DNA of 14,846 nucleotides. It comes from Lachnospiraceae bacterium (lineage in GTDB: Bacteria > Bacillota_A > Clostridia > Lachnospirales > Lachnospiraceae). The notes under the pieces are model-generated. The model did no database searches and was not told the DNA's origin. It worked only from the letters and a program-made list of their open reading frames with translations. The DNA lies in NCBI GenBank assembly GCA_017620055.1, contig JAFZRD010000006.1:1-14846 (forward strand), in the 5' to 3' direction. This document shows, one piece after another, positions 6,370 through 12,827 of this stretch (its first letter is position 1; each line of letters opens with the position of its first letter). A program made the position numbers and the translations under genes.

Positions 6370-7261
6370 CAGCAAAGTCATCCGTGTACATATCCCTCTC
6401 TTGTTGCCTTAACCCTTCGATAAGCGCATCAGTCTCCGCTTTAAACTTACGTGAACACGCGGCGTAAACGATCACGCCGGCGAAGAACAGCATGTTGATA
6501 TACCTTATCAGCATACTTATTTGTGTTGTATATGAAGATAATAACTGACTTCCTATCAGATTGCTGAACATATGCACCAGTGCGGCCGCGAGAATACTGC
6601 GATCCGTTTTCACGTAAACGAATGATACGAAAACGCTCAGCATCATGACACTCGGAATGAACATTACCGCATGGAATGCAGAATCCTGCAGCAGATTGTA
6701 CTGTGCCTGGCCGGGTGTAAAGTACCAGGGAAGATGCCATATGGCCCATATGAACCCGAGTATGAGCGAACCCTTAAGGAAGCCGGACTTGAGCAGCAGT
6801 CTGTCGAGCGCATAGCCTCTCCAACCGAATTCCTCATTGAGCGGACCGGAAATGAGTGAGAGAAGAAGTACGAGCAAAATGTTCAACGGATTTGCCGCGA
6901 TCGCTCTGATATAGTCCATTGTAGGCATATCGAATCCCAACATTCCGACACCTATAGCTATACTTATTGCAGATAACGCGGTAAAGACCGCGATCGTTAT
7001 AAGAGGCCATTTCCATCCGGCCTGTTTCAAACTGAAACAACGCCTGAAATAATCTTTCCGTTTATCCTTGGGATACGTAAGAAAAACAAGAAACAGGGCC
7101 ACAACCGACGGAGCTCCGCCACCGAAATAAAAGATAAAAGTTCCCACACCCGTTCCCGTGAGACCGAAAATGACCGGAATAAATCCGCATATCCAGGTCC
7201 AGGCGAGAGTAAGCGCAAAAAAGATCAGCAGATATTTCGTTGACATCCAGTTTTTCTTCAT
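6359..7261 (-). CDS. CPBP family intramembrane metalloprotease
   Basis: This 300-aa multi-pass membrane protein belongs to the CPBP (CAAX protease and bacteriocin-processing, Abi) family, with about eight hydrophobic segments. The catalytic motifs are present: EExxxR as E143-E144-FGW-R148, then H176 in IWHLPW (174-179), then HMFSN (230-234) supplying the second His and Asn. An active glutamic-type membrane protease is therefore expected. Bacterial members process prenylated-like or peptide substrates or serve in immunity to bacteriocins; the substrate here is unknown. The start (ATG 7261) follows the flavodoxin stop by 2 bp, with GGAAGGA in the end of that gene, so the two are cotranscribed. 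The 3' end overlaps the 68-aa protein gene by 11 bp. Confidence 0.9.
   Translation of the reverse strand: MKKNWMSTKYLLIFFALTLAWTWICGFIPVIFGLTGTGVGTFIFYFGGGAPSVVALFLVFLTYPKDKRKDYFRRCFSLKQAGWKWPLITIAVFTALSAISIAIGVGMLGFDMPTMDYIRAIAANPLNILLVLLLSLISGPLNEEFGWRGYALDRLLLKSGFLKGSLILGFIWAIWHLPWYFTPGQAQYNLLQDSAFHAVMFIPSVMMLSVFVSFVYVKTDRSILAAALVHMFSNLIGSQLLSSYTTQISMLIRYINMLFFAGVIVYAACSRKFKAETDALIEGLRQQERDMYTDDFAVKS
6361..6381. terminator. Small hairpin at the convergent gene overlap
   Basis: ATGACTT (6361-6367) and AAGTCAT (6375-6381) form a 7-bp stem with a 7-base loop, exactly where the two convergent genes overlap. No T-run follows on either strand, so it may at best be a weak bidirectional stop or a processing site. 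Confidence 0.25.
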
Positions 7262-7263
7262 TG

Positions 7264-7758
7264 CTATCCTTCCTGCTTCAGGGCATTTGCGAATGCCTCT
7301 ATCTGAAGATCCGTATCCTCGGATTGTTTTGCCTTTGGATCGATAAAGACCGCCGTCTGTTCAAACGCGGTTTCGCCTATGCACTTCTCAAGTTTCTCCA
7401 GAGCTTTCTCGGCTCCCGATCCGCTCTGACATGCAAAGGCCGCAAATCTCTTTCCTTTAAGCCCTTCCCTGTTCTCTTCTATGAATGTGCGAAGAGGCGG
7501 TGTGAAATTGGATGCCCATACGGGAAATCCGAAGATGATCCTGTCAAACCGGGAAAAATCAACGTTATAGTCTTCAAGATCCGGCTTCTCCGCCATGATC
7601 GCGCTCTTTCCTCCCCAGAAGAACTTGGCAAACCCCTTGTCTTTGTATGGTTTTAACGGAACGAGTCTGCGGATATGAGCATCCAGCTTTTCCTTGAGCT
7701 TCTGGGCAACATAATCCGTATTTCCTTCCAGTGAATAATAAACTATAAGATCTGTCAT
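7264..7758 (-). CDS. Flavodoxin family protein
   Basis: This 164-aa soluble protein has a flavodoxin fold. The N-terminal FMN phosphate-binding loop is visible as YYSLEGNT (7-14), and GFPVWASNFTPP (77-88) supplies the second flavin-contacting loop. Length and pattern fit the Flavodoxin_4 group of low-potential electron carriers or NAD(P)H-dependent flavin reductases. The partner reductase cannot be told. ATG 7758 has GGAGG 9 bases upstream, and an extended -10 promoter lies about 36 bp upstream of the start. It is the first gene of a two-gene operon with the CPBP protease, 2 bp downstream; no functional link between the two is obvious. Confidence 0.9.
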   Translation of the reverse strand: MTDLIVYYSLEGNTDYVAQKLKEKLDAHIRRLVPLKPYKDKGFAKFFWGGKSAIMAEKPDLEDYNVDFSRFDRIIFGFPVWASNFTPPLRTFIEENREGLKGKRFAAFACQSGSGAEKALEKLEKCIGETAFEQTAVFIDPKAKQSEDTDLQIEAFANALKQEG

Positions 7759-7793
7759 TACGTTTGTCCTCCGTGATTTTTATTCTACGATGG

Positions 7794-7802
7794 ATTATAT
7801 CA
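7794..7802 (-). promoter_or_regulatory. Extended -10 promoter of the flavodoxin operon
   Basis: The minus strand reads TGATATAAT here, a TGn-TATAAT extended -10 with a perfect hexamer. It lies between the GNAT stop (7822) and the flavodoxin start (7758). No good -35 is seen at 16-18 bp, which an extended -10 can tolerate. It separates this operon from the six-gene operon upstream. Confidence 0.55.
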
Positions 7803-7821
7803 GAAAATCACCGTTTCCGTA

Positions 7822-8589
7822 CTATTTTTCGGGAGTACCGCTGACCTCGTACACCACGTACTCATGATCGAATTCATATCCGAGCTTCTCCGCCAGATGT
7901 ACGGAGTTCATGTTCTGCGCATCCCAGTTCGGATACAGACCCTCGCCAAGACACCTTAGTATCAAAGCGGCGCTTGCTATTGTGGCAAGGTTTTTCCTTC
8001 TTTCATCAGGGACCGTATCAACCTCTATTTCTATTCCTTTGTCATAACGGCTGAAAGAAGATGCCCCTGAAACGATCCGGCCGTCCTTAATGATCACCAT
8101 TCCTCTTCCCAGTTCAAGAAAAGATTCCCTGCTGCCAAACGAAGAAACAAAATCCGCACTGTGCGAACTCTCAAGACACCTGTCATACAGATCCGCATCG
8201 ATCTCGCGGATCTCATACCCCTCGGGAAGACTGTCTGTAAAACGCTTTAATGCCTCCGTGTCAAACTTTGTATCTTTACGTATCGCGAATCTGACAGCTC
8301 TCTTTGCCGAAGGATAGCATTCCTCAATAAGAGCGGCCCACGCTTCATTTTGCGGAACCATGATAACAAATCCGTCCGGCTTGTTCAGAAGGAGTGTTCT
8401 GTCAGGCTCTCCGGCATAAAACGCAAAACATCCCAGATAAGCAAATGCAGATACGGGGTTGTCCGGATCAGTGACAAACACCTTCCCCATCACTTTCTGC
8501 AGGCACGAGTAGATGATCGTTTCCTCCCAGTCGCCAAAAAGGGCGCTTGCTTTCTTTGTATCTTCAAGTTCATATATATTCACAGCCAT
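7822..8589 (-). CDS. GNAT family N-acetyltransferase (PF12746-like)
   Basis: This 255-aa protein looks like the GNAT_acetyltran group (PF12746, which includes the zwittermicin A resistance protein ZmaR). The N-terminal half is a divergent GNAT-like domain. The C-terminal half holds the acetyl-CoA site region: IEIEVDTVPDERRKN (186-200) is the beta4-motif A turn, followed by a long helix and NWDAQNMNSVHLAEKLGY (221-238), the usual GNAT end pattern. It should acetylate a small-molecule amine or a protein; the substrate is unknown. ATG 8589 has GGAG 9 bases upstream, inside the end of the rhomboid gene, from which it is only 3 bp away. It is the last gene of the six-gene operon. Confidence 0.85.
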   Translation of the reverse strand: MAVNIYELEDTKKASALFGDWEETIIYSCLQKVMGKVFVTDPDNPVSAFAYLGCFAFYAGEPDRTLLLNKPDGFVIMVPQNEAWAALIEECYPSAKRAVRFAIRKDTKFDTEALKRFTDSLPEGYEIREIDADLYDRCLESSHSADFVSSFGSRESFLELGRGMVIIKDGRIVSGASSFSRYDKGIEIEVDTVPDERRKNLATIASAALILRCLGEGLYPNWDAQNMNSVHLAEKLGYEFDHEYVVYEVSGTPEK

Positions 8590-8592
8590 TTT

Positions 8593-9171
8593 TCAATTCT
8601 CCGTTTTTACGTTGAATCCGTATCCGAGTAACCCTCCTACTATACCGCCGACGATGTGGGACAGGTTCGATATATTGTCACGGACAAATATCCCCTCAAA
8701 GATCTGCTGACCTATGAAGAAAACCGCCACAAGAATGAATGTGAGCGGTATCTCACCCTGTTTAAAGCTCGTAAACGACGACAGCAGGATGAACGCAAAG
8801 ACCACGCCGCTTGCGCCGCACAGTGCCACGTTCGGAAAAATGATGTAATTGACAAGACTCGTCGATACCGCGGTCACCGCCACCACGCCCGCAAGTGTCT
8901 TCGAGCCGTATTTTTCTTCGAGCATCGGTCCCAGGAGCAGCAGATAACTCATGTTCCCGACCAGATGAGCCCAGTCGGCATGTCCGAATATATGCGCAAA
9001 CGCCCGGATCCACGTCATCGGTGACCATAACGCCGACCTGTACGTTGTGAACAGCACCCTCGATGTGATCCCACCCGTAAGATATCCGAGCAGTGTCGCA
9101 ACAAAACTGATCCCGACGATCCCCAGAACCACCGGCGCGTTGAATGTAACCTTCATTTTCCTGATCTTCAT
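8593..9171 (-). CDS. Rhomboid family intramembrane serine protease
   Basis: This is a 192-aa six-TM protein. Counting from the chosen start, the catalytic dyad is S121 in GASG (119-122) and H172 in SHIVGG. The upstream HADWAHLVGN (64-73) gives the loop-TM2 His/Asn residues that stabilise the oxyanion. Rhomboids cut single-pass membrane proteins within or next to the TM segment. I chose ATG 9171, with GAGG 9 bases upstream; an in-frame TTG at 9198 would add nine residues but lacks as good a site. The gene follows B2 by 36 bp and precedes the GNAT gene by 3 bp. Four single-pass membrane protein genes lie directly upstream in the same operon, which suggests possible substrates (inference). Confidence 0.92.
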   Translation of the reverse strand: MKIRKMKVTFNAPVVLGIVGISFVATLLGYLTGGITSRVLFTTYRSALWSPMTWIRAFAHIFGHADWAHLVGNMSYLLLLGPMLEEKYGSKTLAGVVAVTAVSTSLVNYIIFPNVALCGASGVVFAFILLSSFTSFKQGEIPLTFILVAVFFIGQQIFEGIFVRDNISNLSHIVGGIVGGLLGYGFNVKTEN

Positions 9172-9207
9172 ATGTATGTACCTCGTTCTCTTCGGCAATA
9201 ATACGGC

Positions 9208-10512
9208 TTATACTCCGTAGAACGGCTCATTTTCCATCTGCCCGAATGCCCCGAACGAATCTTCATCAAACACGATCTCATCCATTGTCGTGACGTGGAT
9301 GTCCTCTTCGGATATGCGCTCAAACGTCGCCTCCTTCGGCATACGGTCGGGCACATCGTCCCCTTTGATCGCAAGCTTCAGGCTGTCCCCCTCAACCTTG
9401 TAATCAGCCGTAAACTCAAACGGCATCCCTCCGTTCTCTATGAAATTGCCCGCGAAGTCAAACCCGCCTTCGCGAAAATCACATCCCCCGGCTGCATAGA
9501 AAACCTCCGAGTCAGGATCTTTGCTGTAGATATACATATTCGTTACCGAGAACTCAATATAAAGATCGGAATCACCGTCCCGCGCAACCCAGAATCCTTG
9601 GATATCCTCGTCGCCGCCCCTCTTCCTGTGCTTCAGATATTTGAACGCATCCTCGGCCCTTTCGTCCTTAAGGAAGAGCCTGCTGTCATCGTTATCCGGC
9701 ACAAGAAAACCGTCGTGATCGAACCCCGCGAACACAAGGCCGTCATCCGTAAGCGTGATCGTGCCGGTGTGGCCACTGTCCCAGTACTTGCCCGCATTGG
9801 ACATAACGGAAAAGTTCAACTCGTTCACCTTAACGCTGTCACCGTCGGCGCTGCTGATCTCTTTTGCATCATAAGGGACAAACTCTGTCGCCCAGAATGA
9901 ATACGCTCCGAAGCTGTCATCCCCGTCCGGAAAAGCCCGGCCGCAGAAAGCGTACAGATTATCGCCGAAGTTCACCACATCCATGGTATAGTACTCATTC
10001 TCACCGTTCTCTCCCCCGGCGTGATAGCTGTATTTTCCGGCCATACGCCCCGCAAGTGATCTTCTCTCGCTCTCGCTCTCGCTGTCGGTCTTATTCTCCG
10101 CTTTACCTATCTTCTCGTCCACCTCGTCCGCAGTGTATGTATACGCGCCGAGCTCATTCCGAAGCGCCGCTGCCTTCTCGCGGTAGCTGGTTGCCTTGGC
10201 AGTGTCGCCTTTCTCATCGCAGGCCTTTGTCATGAAGGCGGCGTGGGCATACTCCGCGACGCGGTAGAGGTCTTCGTAGCCGGCGGGCGCGGTCATGCTC
10301 TTCATCCTGCGCACATAATACTGTCCCATGATCTCGCCGTATGCACGGTGAGAAAGCTCGTATTCAAACACGCCGGCATAGGTCTCGGCGGGATCTTCCA
10401 CTTCGCGGCCCGCGTAGCGGATCGAATCGATCAGCATTATGAAGGTTACGGCAAACACGATCGCAGCCGCAACCGTCAGTATGTTCAGTATCACTCTCAG
10501 TCTCTTATTCAT
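9208..10512 (-). CDS. B2: single-TM protein with two extracytoplasmic beta domains
   Basis: This 434-aa protein has one N-terminal TM (about 7-29) with the rest predicted outside. Residues 40-125 are helical and resemble the single domain of B1 (shared EYA.....K...E.G pattern and a helix ending ALRNEL/EIRSAL). A Ser/Glu linker (143-150) encoded by a hexamer repeat follows. Then come two similar beta-rich, lipocalin-like regions: about 155-265 (opening AGKYSYHAGG and NLYAFCGRA) and about 303-400 (opening DIQGFWVARD and CDFREGGFDFAG). The start ATG overlaps the stop of A2 as ATGAATAA, with GGAGG spaced 9 bases before it. I do not recognise a named family. It is probably a membrane-anchored sensing or binding protein, in an operon with A2 and the rhomboid. 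Confidence 0.8.
   Translation of the reverse strand: MNKRLRVILNILTVAAAIVFAVTFIMLIDSIRYAGREVEDPAETYAGVFEYELSHRAYGEIMGQYYVRRMKSMTAPAGYEDLYRVAEYAHAAFMTKACDEKGDTAKATSYREKAAALRNELGAYTYTADEVDEKIGKAENKTDSESESERRSLAGRMAGKYSYHAGGENGENEYYTMDVVNFGDNLYAFCGRAFPDGDDSFGAYSFWATEFVPYDAKEISSADGDSVKVNELNFSVMSNAGKYWDSGHTGTITLTDDGLVFAGFDHDGFLVPDNDDSRLFLKDERAEDAFKYLKHRKRGGDEDIQGFWVARDGDSDLYIEFSVTNMYIYSKDPDSEVFYAAGGCDFREGGFDFAGNFIENGGMPFEFTADYKVEGDSLKLAIKGDDVPDRMPKEATFERISEEDIHVTTMDEIVFDEDSFGAFGQMENEPFYGV
10064..10087. repeat. Hexamer repeat in the B2 linker
   Basis: Three perfect CTCTCG units followed by one CTGTCG encode the alternating Ser-Glu linker of B2. Copy changes would be in frame, so the linker length could vary between strains. 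Confidence 0.7.
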
Positions 10513-11353
10513 GCCTGAGCACCTCCCGGATCTTCACTGCCTTCTGTGCGCGGCTCATATCAAGGAGCTCCTGCACCCCGGCATCATCCATGTCGAAATA
10601 TGCCCGCATCGCGGCGCGCAGTTCCGTATCCATATCGAGGATGTACGACAGGTACACCTCGTCCTTCTCCGAGTTCTTCTGCGCTTCGAACACTTCGTAA
10701 AATCCCTCCAAATACATGCAGAAGTTCCTGATATCGGTATCAAGCCCGTCAAAGTATTCCGGATCATCCGACCGAAGTATCATCTCCTCCATCAGTTCGA
10801 TGCACTCGCTGTATTCTTTGGCGACATAGCTCACGCTCCGGAAACGCTTGAACTCGTCCGGCATAAAGTTCATTAGCTCGTGGGCATACAGGAAACTTGT
10901 AAACTCCACGTATTCTCCCCGTTCAAGGAATCCGTCCGCCTCCACTGCAAGGGCAGCCGCATTCTTCTCGGACTGGCGCCTGATCTTCTTCTCCTCATCC
11001 GGATCCGCATAATTTACGGAAGATATAATACTCATAACGATTATCCCGATGAGCAGCACCACAAGGACCGCCGCTTTTTTGCCGAGTCCCTCCATTGCCG
11101 CGGCAAAGCGCAGGACCAGTTTTTCCGTCCATTCAAATCTCCTGCCGAATCGGCGCATGTTCTCCTCATGCACGTCGCTTTGGTATTTGATTTTCGTATC
11201 GACGTTCTCTACCTGCCGGTGAAGGTCATCGCGAACCTCCTCCAGCGTATCCATGTATTCTTCTTCCTCCGCGGAGGCCGAAGCGGTCCCGCAGTATGGG
11301 CACCGGACTAGCGCCTCGTCATACTCCGCCCCGCAGGTCTTACATTTTCGCAT
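10505..11353 (-). CDS. A2: zinc-ribbon single-TM protein
   Basis: This 282-aa protein opens with a zinc ribbon (C4-x2-C7 and C18-x2-C21) in the cytoplasm. A charged helical region (29-80) follows, then one TM (about 94-113) and an outer helical domain (about 117-282). Positive charges precede and acidic residues (DPDEE) follow the TM, fitting an N-in topology. The layout recalls TcaA/YvbJ-type proteins. It is a paralog of A1: both share a C-terminal block with FY..., YI-DM..., Y---DD and a final Leu/Ser-rich helix. I chose ATG 11353, with GGAG 8 bases upstream, over a longer in-frame start at 11443; it overlaps B1 by 14 bp. Function is unknown; regulation of the envelope or a sensing complex is inferred. 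Confidence 0.82.
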   Translation of the reverse strand: MRKCKTCGAEYDEALVRCPYCGTASASAEEEEYMDTLEEVRDDLHRQVENVDTKIKYQSDVHEENMRRFGRRFEWTEKLVLRFAAAMEGLGKKAAVLVVLLIGIIVMSIISSVNYADPDEEKKIRRQSEKNAAALAVEADGFLERGEYVEFTSFLYAHELMNFMPDEFKRFRSVSYVAKEYSECIELMEEMILRSDDPEYFDGLDTDIRNFCMYLEGFYEVFEAQKNSEKDEVYLSYILDMDTELRAAMRAYFDMDDAGVQELLDMSRAQKAVKIREVLRHE

Positions 11354-11753
11354 TTTCCTCGCTCCAATCCATCTTATCAAATGTGCTGCTGCTATCCGGC
11401 AATGCGGATCGTATCTCGGCGAGCCGCTCCTCGCACTGCGCAAACGTCTCCTCGTTTCCGGCTTCTTTGAATATCTCTTTCAGAAACAGAAGATCCGCAT
11501 ACTCTCCGAGCATGTACCGGTCGATGTATTTATCCTCGATGACCGCGCCGCCTCTTATCGGATGGGAAAGCGCGGCGGCGACACCGTAGTTTTCTCTCTC
11601 TATGTTCGAGCCGATCGTATCCGGCGTGATCGTATCCTCCTCCACATAATTAAACTCCAGCTCTCCGGCTGCTTTTGCCGAGACCGCGACAAGAACAATC
11701 GCCAGGATGATGTTCACAACTATCGATATAATAAAGACCGTTTTCTTATTCAT
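11340..11753 (-). CDS. B1: small single-TM protein
   Basis: This 137-aa protein has one N-terminal TM (about 5-27, after MNKK) and a short outer helical domain. It is a shorter paralog of B2: the TM start and the helices around RYMLGEYADLLFLKEIF and CEERLAEIRSAL match B2 positions 80-125, but it lacks the beta domains. The start ATG overlaps the A1 stop as ATGAATAA, preceded by a strong site (GGGGGTGATC, close to the full anti-SD complement) at 9 bases. Its own stop overlaps the A2 start by 14 bp. It is translationally coupled on both sides. Function is unknown. Confidence 0.78.
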   Translation of the reverse strand: MNKKTVFIISIVVNIILAIVLVAVSAKAAGELEFNYVEEDTITPDTIGSNIERENYGVAAALSHPIRGGAVIEDKYIDRYMLGEYADLLFLKEIFKEAGNEETFAQCEERLAEIRSALPDSSSTFDKMDWSEENAKM

Positions 11754-12486
11754 CTGCGATCACCCCCTCCAGATACGCCTCCTGCTCGATGTCGGACGAC
11801 GCAAGATATCTTTCCCGCGCGTTGTCATCGAGCCCGAGATAGACCTTAAGGATTATATCCGCTTTCTTCTTCATGTCACGGATGTATTCCGCATACGGGT
11901 CCGTTTCTATCTCCGGCTGCCTGTATTCATATTCGTGATAGAACTCGCTGATCGCTCTGCGGCAGTCACTGACATCCCCCTCGGGGCTGTATCTCACAGC
12001 TTCCGGTCCGAACATCGTTCCCGACTCGACTTCCGATACAAGACGCTCGTAATCGCCGGTCAGCTCCCACAGCAGGTTCAGATCGTCATACGGCGCCTCC
12101 CATTCGGCAATGTTATGATATTCTTTGAAAGCGGCAAAGCCGCTAAAATCACCCGCGTCCAGATATCTTTTAATCTCCCGGGAATATTCGTCATACTTAT
12201 TTACCGACTCCCTGCGCATGGCATCCGGGCGGAAACTGTAAGCGTTCTCCGCCACATAAAGTGTAACGCAGATCGCTACGATCAGCGCCACCATAACGAG
12301 CGCGCTGATGATGAGCGGGATATTCCCGGCAAAAGCATTCGACAGTCTCCGTTTTGCTCTCTCGCTCTTATCTTTATAAGTTTTCAGATCGTCCCGATAC
12401 CCGGCTGTTTCGGTAACGGGCCTGCCGCAATAAGGGCATTTCTCGACCGTCAGCTTTATCTCGGCACCACAACTCATACACTTCAT
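11746..12486 (-). CDS. A1: zinc-ribbon single-TM protein, first gene of the operon
   Basis: This 246-aa protein begins with a zinc ribbon (C3-x2-C6 and C17-x2-C20), then a basic region (31-50), one TM (about 56-78) and an outer helical domain. It is a paralog of A2, sharing the ribbon, the order of parts, a block YLDAGDFSGFAAF versus FLERGEYVEFTSF, and the C-terminal FY...YI-DM...DD block. ATG 12486 has AGGAGAG 8 bases upstream. The gene starts 40 bp from the divergent tRNA-Ala, so its promoter must lie in or very near the tRNA gene; I could not assign it. The layout recalls TcaA/YvbJ-type proteins; function is unknown. Confidence 0.82.
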   Translation of the reverse strand: MKCMSCGAEIKLTVEKCPYCGRPVTETAGYRDDLKTYKDKSERAKRRLSNAFAGNIPLIISALVMVALIVAICVTLYVAENAYSFRPDAMRRESVNKYDEYSREIKRYLDAGDFSGFAAFKEYHNIAEWEAPYDDLNLLWELTGDYERLVSEVESGTMFGPEAVRYSPEGDVSDCRRAISEFYHEYEYRQPEIETDPYAEYIRDMKKKADIILKVYLGLDDNARERYLASSDIEQEAYLEGVIADE

Positions 12487-12507
12487 ATGTCATTCTCTCC
12501 TGTTATG

Positions 12508-12516
12508 TGGTAAAAT
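12508..12516 (+). promoter_or_regulatory. Possible extended -10 of the tRNA-Ala gene
   Basis: TGG-TAAAAT lies 10 bases before the tRNA 5' end, the usual distance for transcription starting a few bases upstream of a mature tRNA. No clear -35 is seen at 17 bp. Confidence 0.35.
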
Positions 12517-12526
12517 AAATCCAGTT

Positions 12527-12599
12527 GGGCCATTGGCGCAGCTGGGAGCGCGCTTCGTTCGCAACGAAGAGGTCGTGGGTTCGAATCCCATATGGTCCA
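12527..12599 (+). tRNA. tRNA-Ala (anticodon CGC)
   Basis: The 73-base sequence folds into a full cloverleaf: acceptor GGGCCAT/ATGGTCC, D stem GCGC/GCGC with a GG loop, anticodon stem CTTCG/CGAAG with loop TTCGCAA, and T arm GTGGG-TTCGAAT-CCCAT. The anticodon CGC reads GCG, and the acceptor has the G3-U70 wobble pair that marks alanine tRNAs, with discriminator A73. The 3' CCA is not encoded and must be added by nucleotidyltransferase. It diverges from the A1 operon. Confidence 0.95.
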
Positions 12600-12761
12600 T
12601 TATATGATACAACGACTGTTCAGACAAATGATGATCACACAGGTCGTATCGTCGATGACGATCCTATTGCCCACATCGGCATCCGCGTTGTTGTCGCGCT
12701 TGCCAAAGAGGCAGTCTATGTCAACACCTTCGGGCTCAACAATCTCATGCTCAATCTGTAG
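12600..12761 (+). pseudogene. Possible coding remnant after the tRNA
   Basis: One plus frame is open from the tRNA to a TAG at 12759-12761. Its last part (about 12640-12758) has protein-like codon use (DDDPIAHIGIRVVVALAKEA...). It has no start codon other than one within the tRNA gene. The opposite strand is also open in the matching frame, so neither sense is certain. A 6-bp hairpin lies at 12648-12662. I see no family; it may be a fragment of a lost gene. Confidence 0.2.
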
Positions 12762-12764
12762 TTA

Positions 12765-12792
12765 TTGTTAATATTTCATGTGTTATTATATT
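12765..12792 (+). promoter_or_regulatory. Candidate promoter of the hybrid kinase gene
   Basis: TTGTTA (12765-12770) and TATATT (12787-12792) are spaced 16 bases and match the sigma-A consensus at 4/6 and 5/6. A start near 12799 would leave a leader of about 29 bases before the kinase ATG. Confidence 0.4.
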
Positions 12793-12827
12793 GGAACGGT
12801 GCCTGTTTTTATTAAATTACGCTTGTT

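Noticed and set aside
9295..9900. A 201-codon plus-strand frame.
   Set aside because: It is antisense to B2; it has no ribosome site and no recognisable domain.
11707..12513. A 268-codon plus-strand frame opposite A1.
   Set aside because: A1 on the minus strand has a CxxC zinc ribbon, a TM, a ribosome site and a paralog; the plus frame is a shadow.
12527..12599. tRNA-Ala as an active attachment site for an integrated element.
   Set aside because: No integrase gene and no second copy of the tRNA 3' end occur in the window.
12648..12662. ATCGTC-GAT-GACGAT hairpin as tRNA terminator.
   Set aside because: A 3-base loop, a short stem and no following T-run.
12525..12761. A 78-codon frame starting at TTG and reading through the tRNA-Ala gene.
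   Set aside because: The first third is the tRNA itself, which folds perfectly; the start and product are not credible. Only the distal part is kept, as a low-confidence remnant.
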